Below are positions 30,470 through 39,736 of a DNA stretch of 56,799 bases, piece after piece. Both the position numbers and the translations under genes were made by a program. This DNA is from Endotrypanum monterogeii (taxonomy: Eukaryota > Euglenozoa > Kinetoplastea > Trypanosomatida > Trypanosomatidae), in contig CM007344.1 of NCBI GenBank assembly GCA_000333855.2, positions 572,986 through 629,784 of the forward strand, written 5' to 3'. The notes beneath the pieces are model-generated. The model did not search any database. It was given only the letters and a program-made list of their open reading frames with translations, and was not told the DNA's origin. Positions within the stretch are counted from its first letter, which is position 1, and every line of letters starts with the position of its first letter.

Positions 30470-31270
30470 CTAGCACACGACATCACCAGATGGGATGTTG
30501 TACACCGAGAGCTTAATGTGACCATCACGCGAGGCAGGGCGCGTCGGCACGAAGGCTGCTGGGCACTCGTGACGCATGTGCATTGGTGGTACCTGGTAGG
30601 CGTTTGACACCGTTGTTTGGAAGTCGCGGTTTTCAGGCATGGCGGTGGGCCGGCCGTCGCGAAGGGCGCTGCGCGTGATCGGCACATCCTTCGGTGGGTA
30701 CTCCGCCGTGTAGCTTGTGATACCGTCAAAGGGAAGGCCACTGTGAGGCGTGTCATCTGCCTTGAAACTCTTTGGGGGCTTCGGTAGAGTGCCTTGCTTG
30801 GCCAGGTCACGCACCGGCTCCTCCATCGCCCCTTTCGTCGTCACATAGGTACCTGGCAGCTTCGGTATGGGTTCCTGCTTGCGCTTGGCACGATTGTTTT
30901 CAGGCATCCATCCCGGGAAGTCCGCGCGGTGTGTCGTTGTACCCTCGAATGGCAACAGCGCCCCTGCCGCTTCGCGGGGTTTGTAGGACTCCGCTGGGCG
31001 GAGATCTTTGCCCTTGAGCAACTCTGCAGCCTCCTGATTTGTCGTCTTGAAATGTCCGGGCTCTGCCTTGGACGGAAAGACCGTCTGGCGCGCTCTGCGG
31101 GGCTTCTCCAGGTCAACGTTCTTCCCCACGTACTCGTCGCGGTAGGTTGTCTCACCGGCAAAGGGGATGCGGACGCCAGGGCAGTGGTGCTTGCCACACT
31201 CGCAAATTCGGCACACACAGGTGCGGCCATCTCCATAATCGAGGCTGGCGACGGTGTGAAGCTGCGTCAT
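30470..31270 (-). CDS. SAXO: SAXO (STOP/MAP6-related axonemal microtubule stabiliser)
   Basis: A 266-residue protein with the hallmark N-terminal cysteine motif CVCRICECGKHHCPG (from residue ~18) of SAXO proteins, followed by alternating repeats. One repeat type is seen as PFAGETTYRDEYVGK, PFEGTTTHRADFPGW and PFDGITSYTAEYPPK; the other as PSKAEPGHFKTTNQEA, PKLPGTYVTTKGAM and PENRDFQTTVSNAY. These Mn-type repeats bind and stabilise microtubules. In T. brucei and in animals the family localises to axonemes, basal bodies and cilia. The pI looks basic, as expected. The ATG at 31268-31270 gives a start shortly before the motif. Axonemal location here follows from the family. Confidence 0.9.
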   Translation of the reverse strand: MTQLHTVASLDYGDGRTCVCRICECGKHHCPGVRIPFAGETTYRDEYVGKNVDLEKPRRARQTVFPSKAEPGHFKTTNQEAAELLKGKDLRPAESYKPREAAGALLPFEGTTTHRADFPGWMPENNRAKRKQEPIPKLPGTYVTTKGAMEEPVRDLAKQGTLPKPPKSFKADDTPHSGLPFDGITSYTAEYPPKDVPITRSALRDGRPTAMPENRDFQTTVSNAYQVPPMHMRHECPAAFVPTRPASRDGHIKLSVYNIPSGDVVC

Positions 31271-32202
31271 GATGTCGTAGGGGTGGGGGCTGCTTCCTTA
31301 TATTATACGGTGTTCCGAGAGGATAAATATTCGGTGCCTAGTGGATGTTTGAGTGTCTCAAAATCTCCAAGGGCTACGTCGAAGCGGTTTGCTCACAGGC
31401 AACACACACGCAGGGGACTAGACTGGGGAGACAAAAAAAAAAAAAAGGTGACTAACGACGCAAAGAGGACGAGAGAAACTCTACAAAGCAAACCGTGAGG
31501 CAGCGGTGGTCTACTCAGGGGCCTGTTCGTATGCGTATGTGTCACAGGGTGACGAATAAAGGTCAGCTGTGGAAAAAGACGGGGATATGTACAGAAAAAA
31601 AAAAATGAAACCAACCACGCAGTGCGTGCGTCTGTGTGCGTGCTTGGGAGGGCGGGGGGAAGTGGTCAAACGATGGGGGGCAGTGTGACTGTTCTACACA
31701 GGGACTGTAGGCACGTGAGGCTGTAGGGCTCGAGTAGAGAAAAAGAAGGGGGAGAAAAGAAAACGAGTGCTGAGGGACTTGACAGGTTTTGTTACGCCTG
31801 GGCAATGCAGACGCACCAACATGCGAAGAAAAGAAATGTTTGAGTGACTACTCAAAAAGTTTTCTCTGCTCTGGATTGCTTAGACGCCTCGTATATACTA
31901 GCAGTCGCATGTTTGTGTCACGCGCATAAAGGCCAGGGACATGAGGGTTTCGGAGGTCACTCCAGAAGCACTCCTGATGCGAGATGGCCAGAGGTGTGCT
32001 GCAGGAGTAATGAAGAAGAGAAACACATACCGAACGTCGCTGGTGCTGATATGCATGTGTGTGTGTGTGTGCCGGGGGGAGGGGGGGAGAGAGGAGGGAC
32101 AAATACGTTCAAGGGAAATTAAAGAAAATAATGTACATGGATAAACAACAGGATATACAGAAAGAGTGTAGGCCATCGTTTGCACTATCGACAGCCGTTT
32201 CG
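31271..32202. other. Spacer between unknown gene and SAXO gene
   Basis: 932 bases, with A-runs (31434-31445, 31594-31604), a short GT tract near 32056-32070 and G-rich stretches. No gene is seen. Confidence 0.6.
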
Positions 32203-33264
32203 TTATAAGATGATGGATTTTGGTATCTGCACCGTCACAAGGCAGTTCACCAGCTCAGGTAGCGACATTTTCTCTGACGCCGCAAACTTGGGAGGATGTA
32301 GCGACCGCGGCGCTGTCATGGCTCCACCGTAGCGGCGAAGGTGAAGGTGAACGCTTTCCTTCGTGGACGAATTGCCAAGGTGTGTGTTGCCTGTGGCAGC
32401 GATCGGCGCATTGGAGGAGCCGTGGCTGAAGATGGACTGCACCTCGCAGTCTACGTGGTTATCGTCAATACCACCCTGGTGTGCTGCGCTCCCCGCAAAC
32501 TTGCTTCCGTTGTCTGCAGATGTGCCTGGAAAGCTACCATCGGCACCTGCCTGATGGCCCTCGGCCCCGTGCTCCGCGGCGATATACTGAAGCATCTGCT
32601 GCCGTGTAGCTTCCTCACTAGCACTGCGCTGATACGCAGGCTCGCCACAGTAGTACGCTGTGGCCTCCTCCGCTCTCTGTGCTTCCCGCTGACGCGGGCC
32701 ATGGTGAGTGCTATAGCTGCCTATCCAGGGAGGCGTCGTGCAATCGAGTGCCGGTCGCGGCGGTACGATGCGGTCCCGATCCACCCCAGCGCAATAGACA
32801 GCACCGTTTCGGCCCATTGTGGGCAACCTCCCGTTGCGTCCGCCTTGGTGCGGCACGGTGCCGCCAATCATGCCACGCCCGTACATCGGCTCTGGGCACT
32901 TGCGTGGCTTTGCAAGGCGGCAGATGCTTTCGTGAAGCGTGCGACGTGAGGCGATCTCCGTAGCGGTGAGCGAGTTGCGGCGGGCCTTGGCAGCAACGCG
33001 ACGCTGTGCGCGCTCCTCACTCAGGCGGCGCCGCTCGAGCGCCTCTAGCTCCTTCTCACGTAGGAGATGCATCTCCTCAACACGCGCCCGCTCCTGCGCG
33101 CGAAACGCTTCCGCCCGCTGTTTTTCCTCCTCCTGCCATTTCGGCCATTTGCGCTGCTGCAAGATGCCCCGCACACGCGACGCCGTTTCGTTATTGATGG
33201 CCGCTTCGTAATCATGAAAGCGATGTACTGTGCAGAGCTGCAACCTTGTGTCTCCGAACCCCAT
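32203..33264 (-). CDS. Charged helical protein of unknown function
   Basis: A 353-residue protein. Residues ~20-130 form a continuous, strongly charged helix (KWQEEEKQRAEAFRAQERAR, LREKELEALERRRLSEERAQ). The rest is Gly/Pro/Arg/His-rich and probably disordered (GRGMIGGTVPHQGGRNGRLP). No family is recognised. The frame is open upstream to GTG 33357, but that part encodes the pyrimidine tract, so I chose the ATG at 33262-33264. Its neighbour is SAXO, and single long charged helices are common in flagellar proteins, but this link is speculative. Confidence 0.7.
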   Translation of the reverse strand: MGFGDTRLQLCTVHRFHDYEAAINNETASRVRGILQQRKWPKWQEEEKQRAEAFRAQERARVEEMHLLREKELEALERRRLSEERAQRRVAAKARRNSLTATEIASRRTLHESICRLAKPRKCPEPMYGRGMIGGTVPHQGGRNGRLPTMGRNGAVYCAGVDRDRIVPPRPALDCTTPPWIGSYSTHHGPRQREAQRAEEATAYYCGEPAYQRSASEEATRQQMLQYIAAEHGAEGHQAGADGSFPGTSADNGSKFAGSAAHQGGIDDNHVDCEVQSIFSHGSSNAPIAATGNTHLGNSSTKESVHLHLRRYGGAMTAPRSLHPPKFAASEKMSLPELVNCLVTVQIPKSIIL

Positions 33265-33677
33265 TATGTCGACGGTAACGAGAAGGACTCGTGGGAGAAA
33301 AAAAAAGGACAAGATGGCGATGCCTGATGTGGGTGAGAGGCAGAAATACAGAGACACAAGGGGAAAGACAACTGCGCCGCTTTTGAGCAGAGGGGGACGG
33401 GGAATAGAAAAGAAAAAAAAACGAGATAGGGTGAGGTGAGAATGACGAGGCTGAAGGGAAAATCAAAGGCAGGAGAGAGCAAGCGAGCAAATGAGGGAGG
33501 AGAAGCATTTCTCCCCTCCCTCTTCAGCACCTCCGTACGCGACTAAAGGCGTCGATTGAGCACATCAACCTCAAGAGCTTTCAGGTGACACGGGTGCGTC
33601 AGTCTGTATTGGTGTGGACATCCCTGTGTGTGTGCGTGTGTGTGTATGCATTACTTCACGGCTAGGATGTGCACTCC
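33265..33677. other. Spacer between PCIF1-like gene and charged helical gene
   Basis: 413 bases. A-rich and G-rich on the plus strand, it contains the pyrimidine tract for the downstream gene and a GT-rich part at 33625-33646. No gene is seen. Confidence 0.6.
33288..33312 (-). promoter_or_regulatory. Probable spliced-leader acceptor of the charged helical gene
   Basis: On the minus strand a T-run followed by CTCCCACGAG ends with AG at plus 33288-33289, about 23 bases upstream of the ATG at 33264. This supports the ATG over the upstream non-ATG frame. Confidence 0.45.
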
Positions 33678-35450
33678 CTATTCGGAGAGCTGCAGGTTCG
33701 CAGGCACAACGTAGAAAGACTCCAGCGCCCGCTTCAATGGGGGCGACGGGCGAGGCTGCGCTAGGCCAATGACCTCCGTTGCGGTTACCCCATGAAGCCA
33801 TTTATTCGTGGCGGTGCAGAAGTAGCCATAACCGTCTTCAAAAAAAACGCCGTCGAAGCACACCCACGCCCCAGACGCTGCTGCTGCATCAGTGCTTGCG
33901 TCACCGGCGGCCTCGGTGAGAGCTTCAGGCCAGCTGTAGGGCACGACGTACCCCTCTCGAAGCATTGCCGCCCGCTCTTGGACAATCTGCGCCGCATCGA
34001 GAGAATGTTCGGAGGGAGGGGCAGATGGCGACGACACTGTCGTCAGGCCAGTACCACCAAAGAAGCGCTTCTCAATCTTCATGTGGATATCCCACCACAG
34101 CGGCAATACTAAAACATAGTCCACCGCGACGGGTGAGGCACTGGCACTCGCTGCTGCCTTGCGCATGTCGCGGACGAGCTTCTGGAACAGTAGCTCGCAC
34201 AAATCCTCGTCGTAAGGCACGTCAAGCGTCAGTAGCAGCGGCTTGCCATCTGGGTTGACCCTTGTGTCACTGCAGATACGCATCGGATCGACTGCGACCG
34301 CGCTTCCTAAGCTACCGAAGTATTGATCGGTGTCGAAGAAGGCGGAACAGAAGTGATTTGGGGCCTCCTCCTCCACTTGGGCATCGCTGTCTGAGCCGGT
34401 GGTTCCTTTGAATGTTCCAGGCAATGGCAGCTTCATGTACGCGTTAATTGGTGATGCGCAGAGGTCTATGACGTGGTAGCCAGCGGCGTGCAGATGCTGC
34501 TTCAGTCGTGTGTCGGCACACAGCTGCAAACTTCCAGTCGCAAGACCCCCCTCGTAACGGAGAATGACAGTGGCGGCGCGCAGCTCGAAGCGACGCTGCG
34601 AGACATCCGCAGAGATCTCACCCTTGTCGTAGCGTTCCTGCTCGGATGCCTCGGAGTAGTAAGCATAGCACATTCGCAGCTTCTCTATTGCCGCCCACGG
34701 CAGCGATACCGGAGGGCAGTCCCGGCACTGCTCTCGACGCCAGTGGCGCGGCCACAGCACCGACACCTCAGCTACAGGGCCGGCGATACGCTGCTGCTGG
34801 GGTGTACGCTGCCGGTCATCTGCGTCCAGGCGACGAATACGCGGTTTCAGTGCTTGGGCCGGGGTGACGTACCGCATCCCAGCCTCGACAGCCTCGGCGG
34901 CAGCGACACAACGCTCTGCGAAGTTGAAGTCCTTCACTAGTTGCACCACCGCGGCTACCGCAGCGGGGTCGTTTGTGCCGTTGGATTTGATGGACAAGTC
35001 TCGTACCAGCTGCTCGTCATAGGTGCAGAGCCCCTCCTTTCTACCGGTGGAGCTGCTCCCTATAACAGCGGCCAAAGGTGACCGCTCAGTAGCCGCGTTC
35101 GCCATAGCACGCTCCAGTTGCTCAGCTGATGGAAAGAATCGGATATCAGCTTCAGAAAAACGCGCTACACAGGGTGTGCACGAACTGAGACCATCATGCG
35201 GTGTGTCTGGCGCTGGCAAATGCACGCGTGCTACCTGCGAGAGAATCCACTTGCCAAGGGCCTCCTGGGCATGGCGCCACAGCTTACGAGGCTCTCGCCA
35301 CTGCACAACCCCGGTTGTCGCAACTGACTCGAGTGCCTGCAAGAACTCACGGCGTATCTTGGTCCACTCCTGTATAATCAAGACTTCACGGTGGAAGGAC
35401 AAGGCGGGATGGTGCGCATCTGCCGCGTCACCGTTGCTGCCGCGCTTCAT
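33678..35450 (-). CDS. PCIF1/CAPAM-like methyltransferase-domain protein
   Basis: A 590-residue protein. A central to C-terminal block matches human PCIF1, the cap-specific N6-adenosine methyltransferase: IDLCASPINAYMK (human CFASPLNCYF), CSAFFDTDQYFGS at 368-380 (human CSAFPDTDGYFGS), LTLDVPYDEDLCELLF with D410-V411-P412-Y413 where the human enzyme has NPPF, VDYVLVLPLWWD (human FIVFIPEWRE), and EGYVVPYSWPEAL (human HQLILPAFEHEY). The aligned order is complete. I see no N-terminal WW domain, which in animals binds the Pol II CTD heptads; trypanosomatids lack canonical heptads. Known family role: N6 methylation of the first transcribed adenosine next to m7G. A role on trypanosomatid cap 4 is inference. 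DVPY keeps the acidic/amide, Pro and aromatic positions but loses the first Pro, so activity is uncertain. The ATG at 35448-35450 follows a TA tract in the probable 5' UTR. Confidence 0.75.
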   Translation of the reverse strand: MKRGSNGDAADAHHPALSFHREVLIIQEWTKIRREFLQALESVATTGVVQWREPRKLWRHAQEALGKWILSQVARVHLPAPDTPHDGLSSCTPCVARFSEADIRFFPSAEQLERAMANAATERSPLAAVIGSSSTGRKEGLCTYDEQLVRDLSIKSNGTNDPAAVAAVVQLVKDFNFAERCVAAAEAVEAGMRYVTPAQALKPRIRRLDADDRQRTPQQQRIAGPVAEVSVLWPRHWRREQCRDCPPVSLPWAAIEKLRMCYAYYSEASEQERYDKGEISADVSQRRFELRAATVILRYEGGLATGSLQLCADTRLKQHLHAAGYHVIDLCASPINAYMKLPLPGTFKGTTGSDSDAQVEEEAPNHFCSAFFDTDQYFGSLGSAVAVDPMRICSDTRVNPDGKPLLLTLDVPYDEDLCELLFQKLVRDMRKAAASASASPVAVDYVLVLPLWWDIHMKIEKRFFGGTGLTTVSSPSAPPSEHSLDAAQIVQERAAMLREGYVVPYSWPEALTEAAGDASTDAAAASGAWVCFDGVFFEDGYGYFCTATNKWLHGVTATEVIGLAQPRPSPPLKRALESFYVVPANLQLSE

Positions 35451-35458
35451 CACCTGTC

Positions 35459-35461
<3 letters not shown>

Positions 35462-35491
<30 letters not shown>
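35462..35491. repeat. (TA)n microsatellite, left of gap
   Basis: About 15 TA units starting 12 bases upstream of the ATG at 35450. Confidence 0.95.
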
Positions 35492-35494
<3 letters not shown>

Positions 35495-35594
35495 GTAGGA
35501 GGTCGGTGGTACGTAACGTAACCGTCCGTCGTCGTGTCGTCGTACGTAACGAAGGAGTAGGGAAGGGGGGAGGGGGGGAGGGGTACGTGTTCGT

Positions 35595-35730
35595 NNNNNN
35601 NNNNNNNNNNNNNNNNNNNNNNNNNNNNNNNNNNNNNNNNNNNNNNNNNNNNNNNNNNNNNNNNNNNNNNNNNNNNNNNNNNNNNNNNNNNNNNNNNNNN
35701 NNNNNNNNNNNNNNNNNNNNNNNNNNNNNN
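35595..35730. other. Assembly gap (136 N)
   Basis: A run of 136 undetermined bases. Flanks 35492-35594 and 35731-35824 look like sequencing noise rather than genome. Confidence 1.
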
Positions 35731-35823
35731 AACGGAACGGGACGGTAGGTCGGTCGGCGACTCTACGTCGCGTCCGTACCGTTACGTCGTCGTCCGCGCG
35801 TCTACTACTACCTCGTCGTCGTA

Positions 35824-35824
<1 letters not shown>

Positions 35825-35856
<32 letters not shown>
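35825..35856. repeat. (TA)n microsatellite, right of gap
   Basis: About 16 TA units. It may be the same locus as the tract at 35462-35491, read from the other side. Confidence 0.95.
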
Positions 35857-35859
<3 letters not shown>

Positions 35860-36434
35860 GCGGGTTGGCGTAGAAACGTCCCTGGCTGTGCGTCGTTACA
35901 AAGGGATGAAGGAGGGGGGGGGAGGGGGGACTGTGTTCCTTCTCGTATGTTTCTCCCACTCCTCGCCAGTGAAATCGTGCCCGCCTACGTATGTGTAACG
36001 GTTGGCTGACTAACGCAAAGGGAAGAGTCGATACGCACAGGGGGAGGGGGGTACTATTGCAGAAGAATCTCACCGAGTGTACGCCCACACGAGAAGCTGG
36101 GCTATTGACCATCAGAGGAGGCGGGGTTGGGGGAGGTGGGGGCAGGAAAGGTTGACATTGCGGGTGACATCGGCGACGGGTGCTTAGCGTACACGCCACT
36201 CGTTCAAAAAGCTTCCTCAACCTTGTAGCGTAACAAGTGGATGCAATTACAGTGGCGTGTCGTAAGGAGAGAGGGTGAGGGGGTTATGATCAAAAACCAC
36301 GACTGGACTTCTCACAGTGGATGGGCATATCTCTGTTTGTGTGTGTGTTTGTGTGTGTGTGTGCTTGCTGTACACGCGCTCTCGAAATGCAGTGAGGCGA
36401 ACGACTCGAGTCAAAAAGTTACGACGTACCGCAG

Positions 36435-39400
36435 TCAACTGCGGGTAGCCTGCGCAGCGGCGTGCAGGACATCCCAGAGATTGGTAAATAGAGAACCGAC
36501 ACTATCGGCGATCACAGTCTGCAGGTACTGCGTCGCCTGGGTGTTGGTCAAATCCAGCCGAAGTTTTTCTTGCACCTTGAGCAGGTTCACGCGAGGGTCG
36601 CCACCCTCCCCGGTTAACTGCGGCATCCCCTGGGCATGCGCACCAAGCAGCAATATATGCAGCAGCAGCGAGGCATGCTTGCGCAGCGTGTTGTACGCAC
36701 TGCAGCAGTACAGCTTAAACTCAGTAAAACCGTGCTCTGTGGACCTCCAAGCACTTCCAACATCTCACGGCTGATCTTCATGGGCGGGGGGAACGGTTTT
36801 GGGTCGTTTCCGAGCACGTGACCGAAGTCAATGTGAAGCAAGCGGCCATCCTGCGCGATGAGAATGTTCTCCAGGTGCCGGTCACCGATACCAAGGACAA
36901 AAGTGATGACACAGTAACCAGCGAAACTGCGGGTGTAGCGGTCCATCGCCTGCCGCAGCAGCTCTGCCGTGCCGTTGTATACGCGCAGGTACTTGAGCAC
37001 GTCGCGCTGGACGCTGAAGAAGGTTGTCACCTGCGGCACAATTTCAACCAGACCTTCGTGCGGGCTGGTGGCTATCACGCGATACGGTGTCAAGTACAGC
37101 TGCAGTCCATCTCGTTGCAGGAGTTCATCCATGAGACGGATAAGCTGCACAATGAGCTGGTCTTGCCGGATGTTGTCATTATATTTGTACATCATTGGCA
37201 GCGGCACCGTGTTGTCCTCCCCAGTCCCAAGAAAGTCGTTGGACCCCCTTTCCGCCGAAACAGCTGCTGAGGTGGCACCACCATCACCGCCGCCGCCCAT
37301 GCATTTCCCGCCACTCGCTGCCTGCGACCGACCGTTTCGATGCTGTGACGGCGGTGGCTGCATAGCGAGAGGTGCCAACAAACAGCCGGACTGCACAACC
37401 GCCCCATAGCATGATTCTCCTCTTTGTTCACGATCCCAGGCTAGACCCACTGGCCGCAAAGCCGTGAACGTCAGCCGGATCGGCAGCTTGGCGCTTTTGA
37501 AAATATACAACGAGTCGGGAAGGAGCCCCGTGATCGGGATGCCGGGGTGCGTAGCGAGTGTCGTAACGCCATGGCGGTCCAGGACGTCAACGGCTGGAGA
37601 GCGGTGGTTGCGAATCTGATGCTGCGCTTCTCCTTGCCGCGGAGGAGTTTGAAGTGAACTTTTCTGCGCCAATGGAGAAGGAAGCGAAAAAGGCGAGTGC
37701 AGCGCCTCGTTATCCGAGTCGCTATCCACGTTGCTAGGCCCCAGGGCATTGTTCTCATCACCGCCGTTCACGTCGGCATTCTCGTTGCTTTTCGTCGTGC
37801 AGACAGAGCTCATCGAATGCTCTTCTCGCATCCCGGCCGAGGAGTGTGCCGCCACGCTGCCGCTGAAGTTCGCATTTGCATTTTTGCTCGATGAGCCGCG
37901 GCGGCGTGCGGCGAAAAGCGCCCGCAACCCGCACGCCTGCTTTGCGATCAGCTTGTTCCCCAGTGTTGCCTTTCCCAAGCGATCTAAGGAGCTTTCCTCC
38001 AGCTGGCGACTGAGCAACTGCAGCACCCGCTGCATCGCCTGCTGTTGGTCAAGGCGGGCGGTGAAGTGCGGAGACTGTTGCACCAACCGCTCCTTCAAGC
38101 GATGCAGCAGGGGCCCGAAGAGTGTCGTGCTACCATGCTCGCCATCGCTTGCCTTCTCTCTAGCACCCAAGTCGCGACGCTGCTCCAACGCCACCTCGAC
38201 CGAAAGCATGGTGTGCAGTGTGCTACACAGCTCCCAGGACGCGACGGCGCGCTCCACTAGGAAGCCGGCCAGTTCTGCCTCCACCGAGTCATATCGCACT
38301 GCCTGCACAAGCTGGAAGGCAAGTTGACACAGGAGTTCATCGCTCTCCTTGCGCAGCAGGCCTACGGCGTACTGACGAACGGGCGCAACATGATCAAAGT
38401 AGAAGCTTAGGCATCCCAACACATCCGCAAAGGCCGGTGTTGCCCACTGATGGAGCAGAGCGCACGCGGCGCGCCGCTCGCTGGAGTGTGTGTTTGCCCA
38501 GTCGACACACCGCATAAAGGGCAGGAAATACTTGCCGTCGCGGCATATAAAGTGACGGTACTTCCAAAGTAAGCGCGTCTCCTCCAGTCGCACACCACCG
38601 ATCCCTCCAGCACCTGCGCCTGACACCACAGCACCAGGGCCGTTGTCGAGCTGTATTGGTGGACGCCGCAGAAGGCTAGCGAGCTGTTGGCGCTCCTTGG
38701 GGCCTGGAGGGGCGTTGCTGTCGGACAACAGATACTGCGTTTTGGATGTGATGGCTGCCTTTGCTTCGCAGAGGTTGTGCTCCTTGAAAAATGTGTGCAT
38801 GTCGGGAAAGGGACGCCGAGTGAAGTCGCAGGGGTTTTCTGTGGAATCGCCGCGCTGCTGCAGGCGCTGCATGTCGTCTGCAACACGCGCCACTGCAGGC
38901 TCGAAGAAAACGGCAGTTGTGGCCGCTGGAAGAGTTAGTGTCAATATCGCGGATGGGACGTCAGAGGAGTTCCTTGACGAGTGTGGGCCTCCTTGACGAA
39001 TGGCAGCGTTGCCGTACTGCACATGCGCAGCCTCCAGTCGCTGGATGGAGAGTGCGTCCAGCCATGGGATGGACGGTATCACGCCGCGGTGAAAGTCAGC
39101 GAGAAGCGCCGCGGTGTGTGTAGACGACCCCAAAAACGACTGGTCACTGGGTGCTGCACCGAGAGGGCTTAGCAACAGCTGTTGCTGGCCCACACAAAGC
39201 TCCCCCTCAAGTGAGAAGACGTGAAAAGCGCCTTCAGCGATGTGTGTGTTGCCGTGCCACAGGTGTAGGTGGCAGCTTGCATCAAGCGGCAGATCACACA
39301 GCTCTAGTGGAAAGACCAACCACTCATTGCATAAATTATAAGTCAACTCCATCTCCATGTTTGCGTCGGCATTGCTGTCAATAGGCGACGGTGGCGACGA

Positions 39401-39736
39401 CGAAGGCAGCGGCACCACGGTAGACGCATACACGGCCCCAGACTCAACGATGGGGCTCAGCGGCTCATCCATGTAGATCACTTGAGCAGTTATTTGAATA
39501 GGGTAGTGAGGAAGCAGCTGCGTTAGCGTGCCCACCGATCCTGCGCATGCAAGCTGCGACGATAAAAGCGAGCTCCTCAGCCGCAATGCGCACAAACGCA
39601 GTCGATAGAGGTACTCAGCTGCTGCGTAGTCTTGCGAGGTGCGAAATGGTGCATCATAGCGCACCCATTGCATCTCATAACCTACACGACGTTGCTGCAG
39701 AACGTCTCTAATCAAAGCCACACTTGTTGAGGTCAT
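36435..39736 (-). CDS. VPS34: VPS34-like class III phosphatidylinositol 3-kinase, frameshifted near the 3' end
   Basis: A ~1100-residue class III PI3-kinase that makes PtdIns3P for endosomal sorting and autophagy. Order: C2 domain (~60-210), helical PIK domain (~390-560, including LLWKYRHFICRDGKYFLPFM), then kinase domain with YKYNDNIRQDQLIVQLIRLM, catalytic GDRHLEN at 951-957 and DFG at 970-972, and LGNDPKPFPPPMK. Ser/Asn/Gly-rich insertions at ~610-730 and ~785-835 make it longer than human VPS34 (887). The frame is intact to about 36732. There a one-base shift is needed to continue into the conserved C terminus (TEFKLYCCSAYNTLRKHASL, then KVQEKLRLDLTN), which ends at the stop 36435-36437. 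Without it the protein stops at 36614 after an unrelated tail. One more C in the CC at plus 36730-36731 restores the frame, so a homopolymer sequencing error is likelier than a broken gene. The ATG at 39734-39736 has a good splice acceptor upstream. Confidence 0.9.

Larger units (their letters stand above)
35451..36434. other. Spacer between VPS34 and PCIF1-like genes, with assembly gap
   Basis: 984 bases as assembled, including 136 N. Each side of the gap has a TA microsatellite and then a low-complexity stretch of artefactual appearance. Reliable-looking sequence resumes at about 35857 and holds the 3' UTR of VPS34. The true spacer length is unknown. Confidence 0.7.

Noticed and set aside
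35450..36220. A 256-codon minus-strand frame across the gap
   Set aside because: It passes through undetermined bases and pyrosequencing noise and carries no recognisable domain.
36435..36653. A separate small gene at the 3' end of VPS34
   Set aside because: Its residues (KVQEKLRLDLTN and following) are the conserved VPS34 C terminus in another frame.
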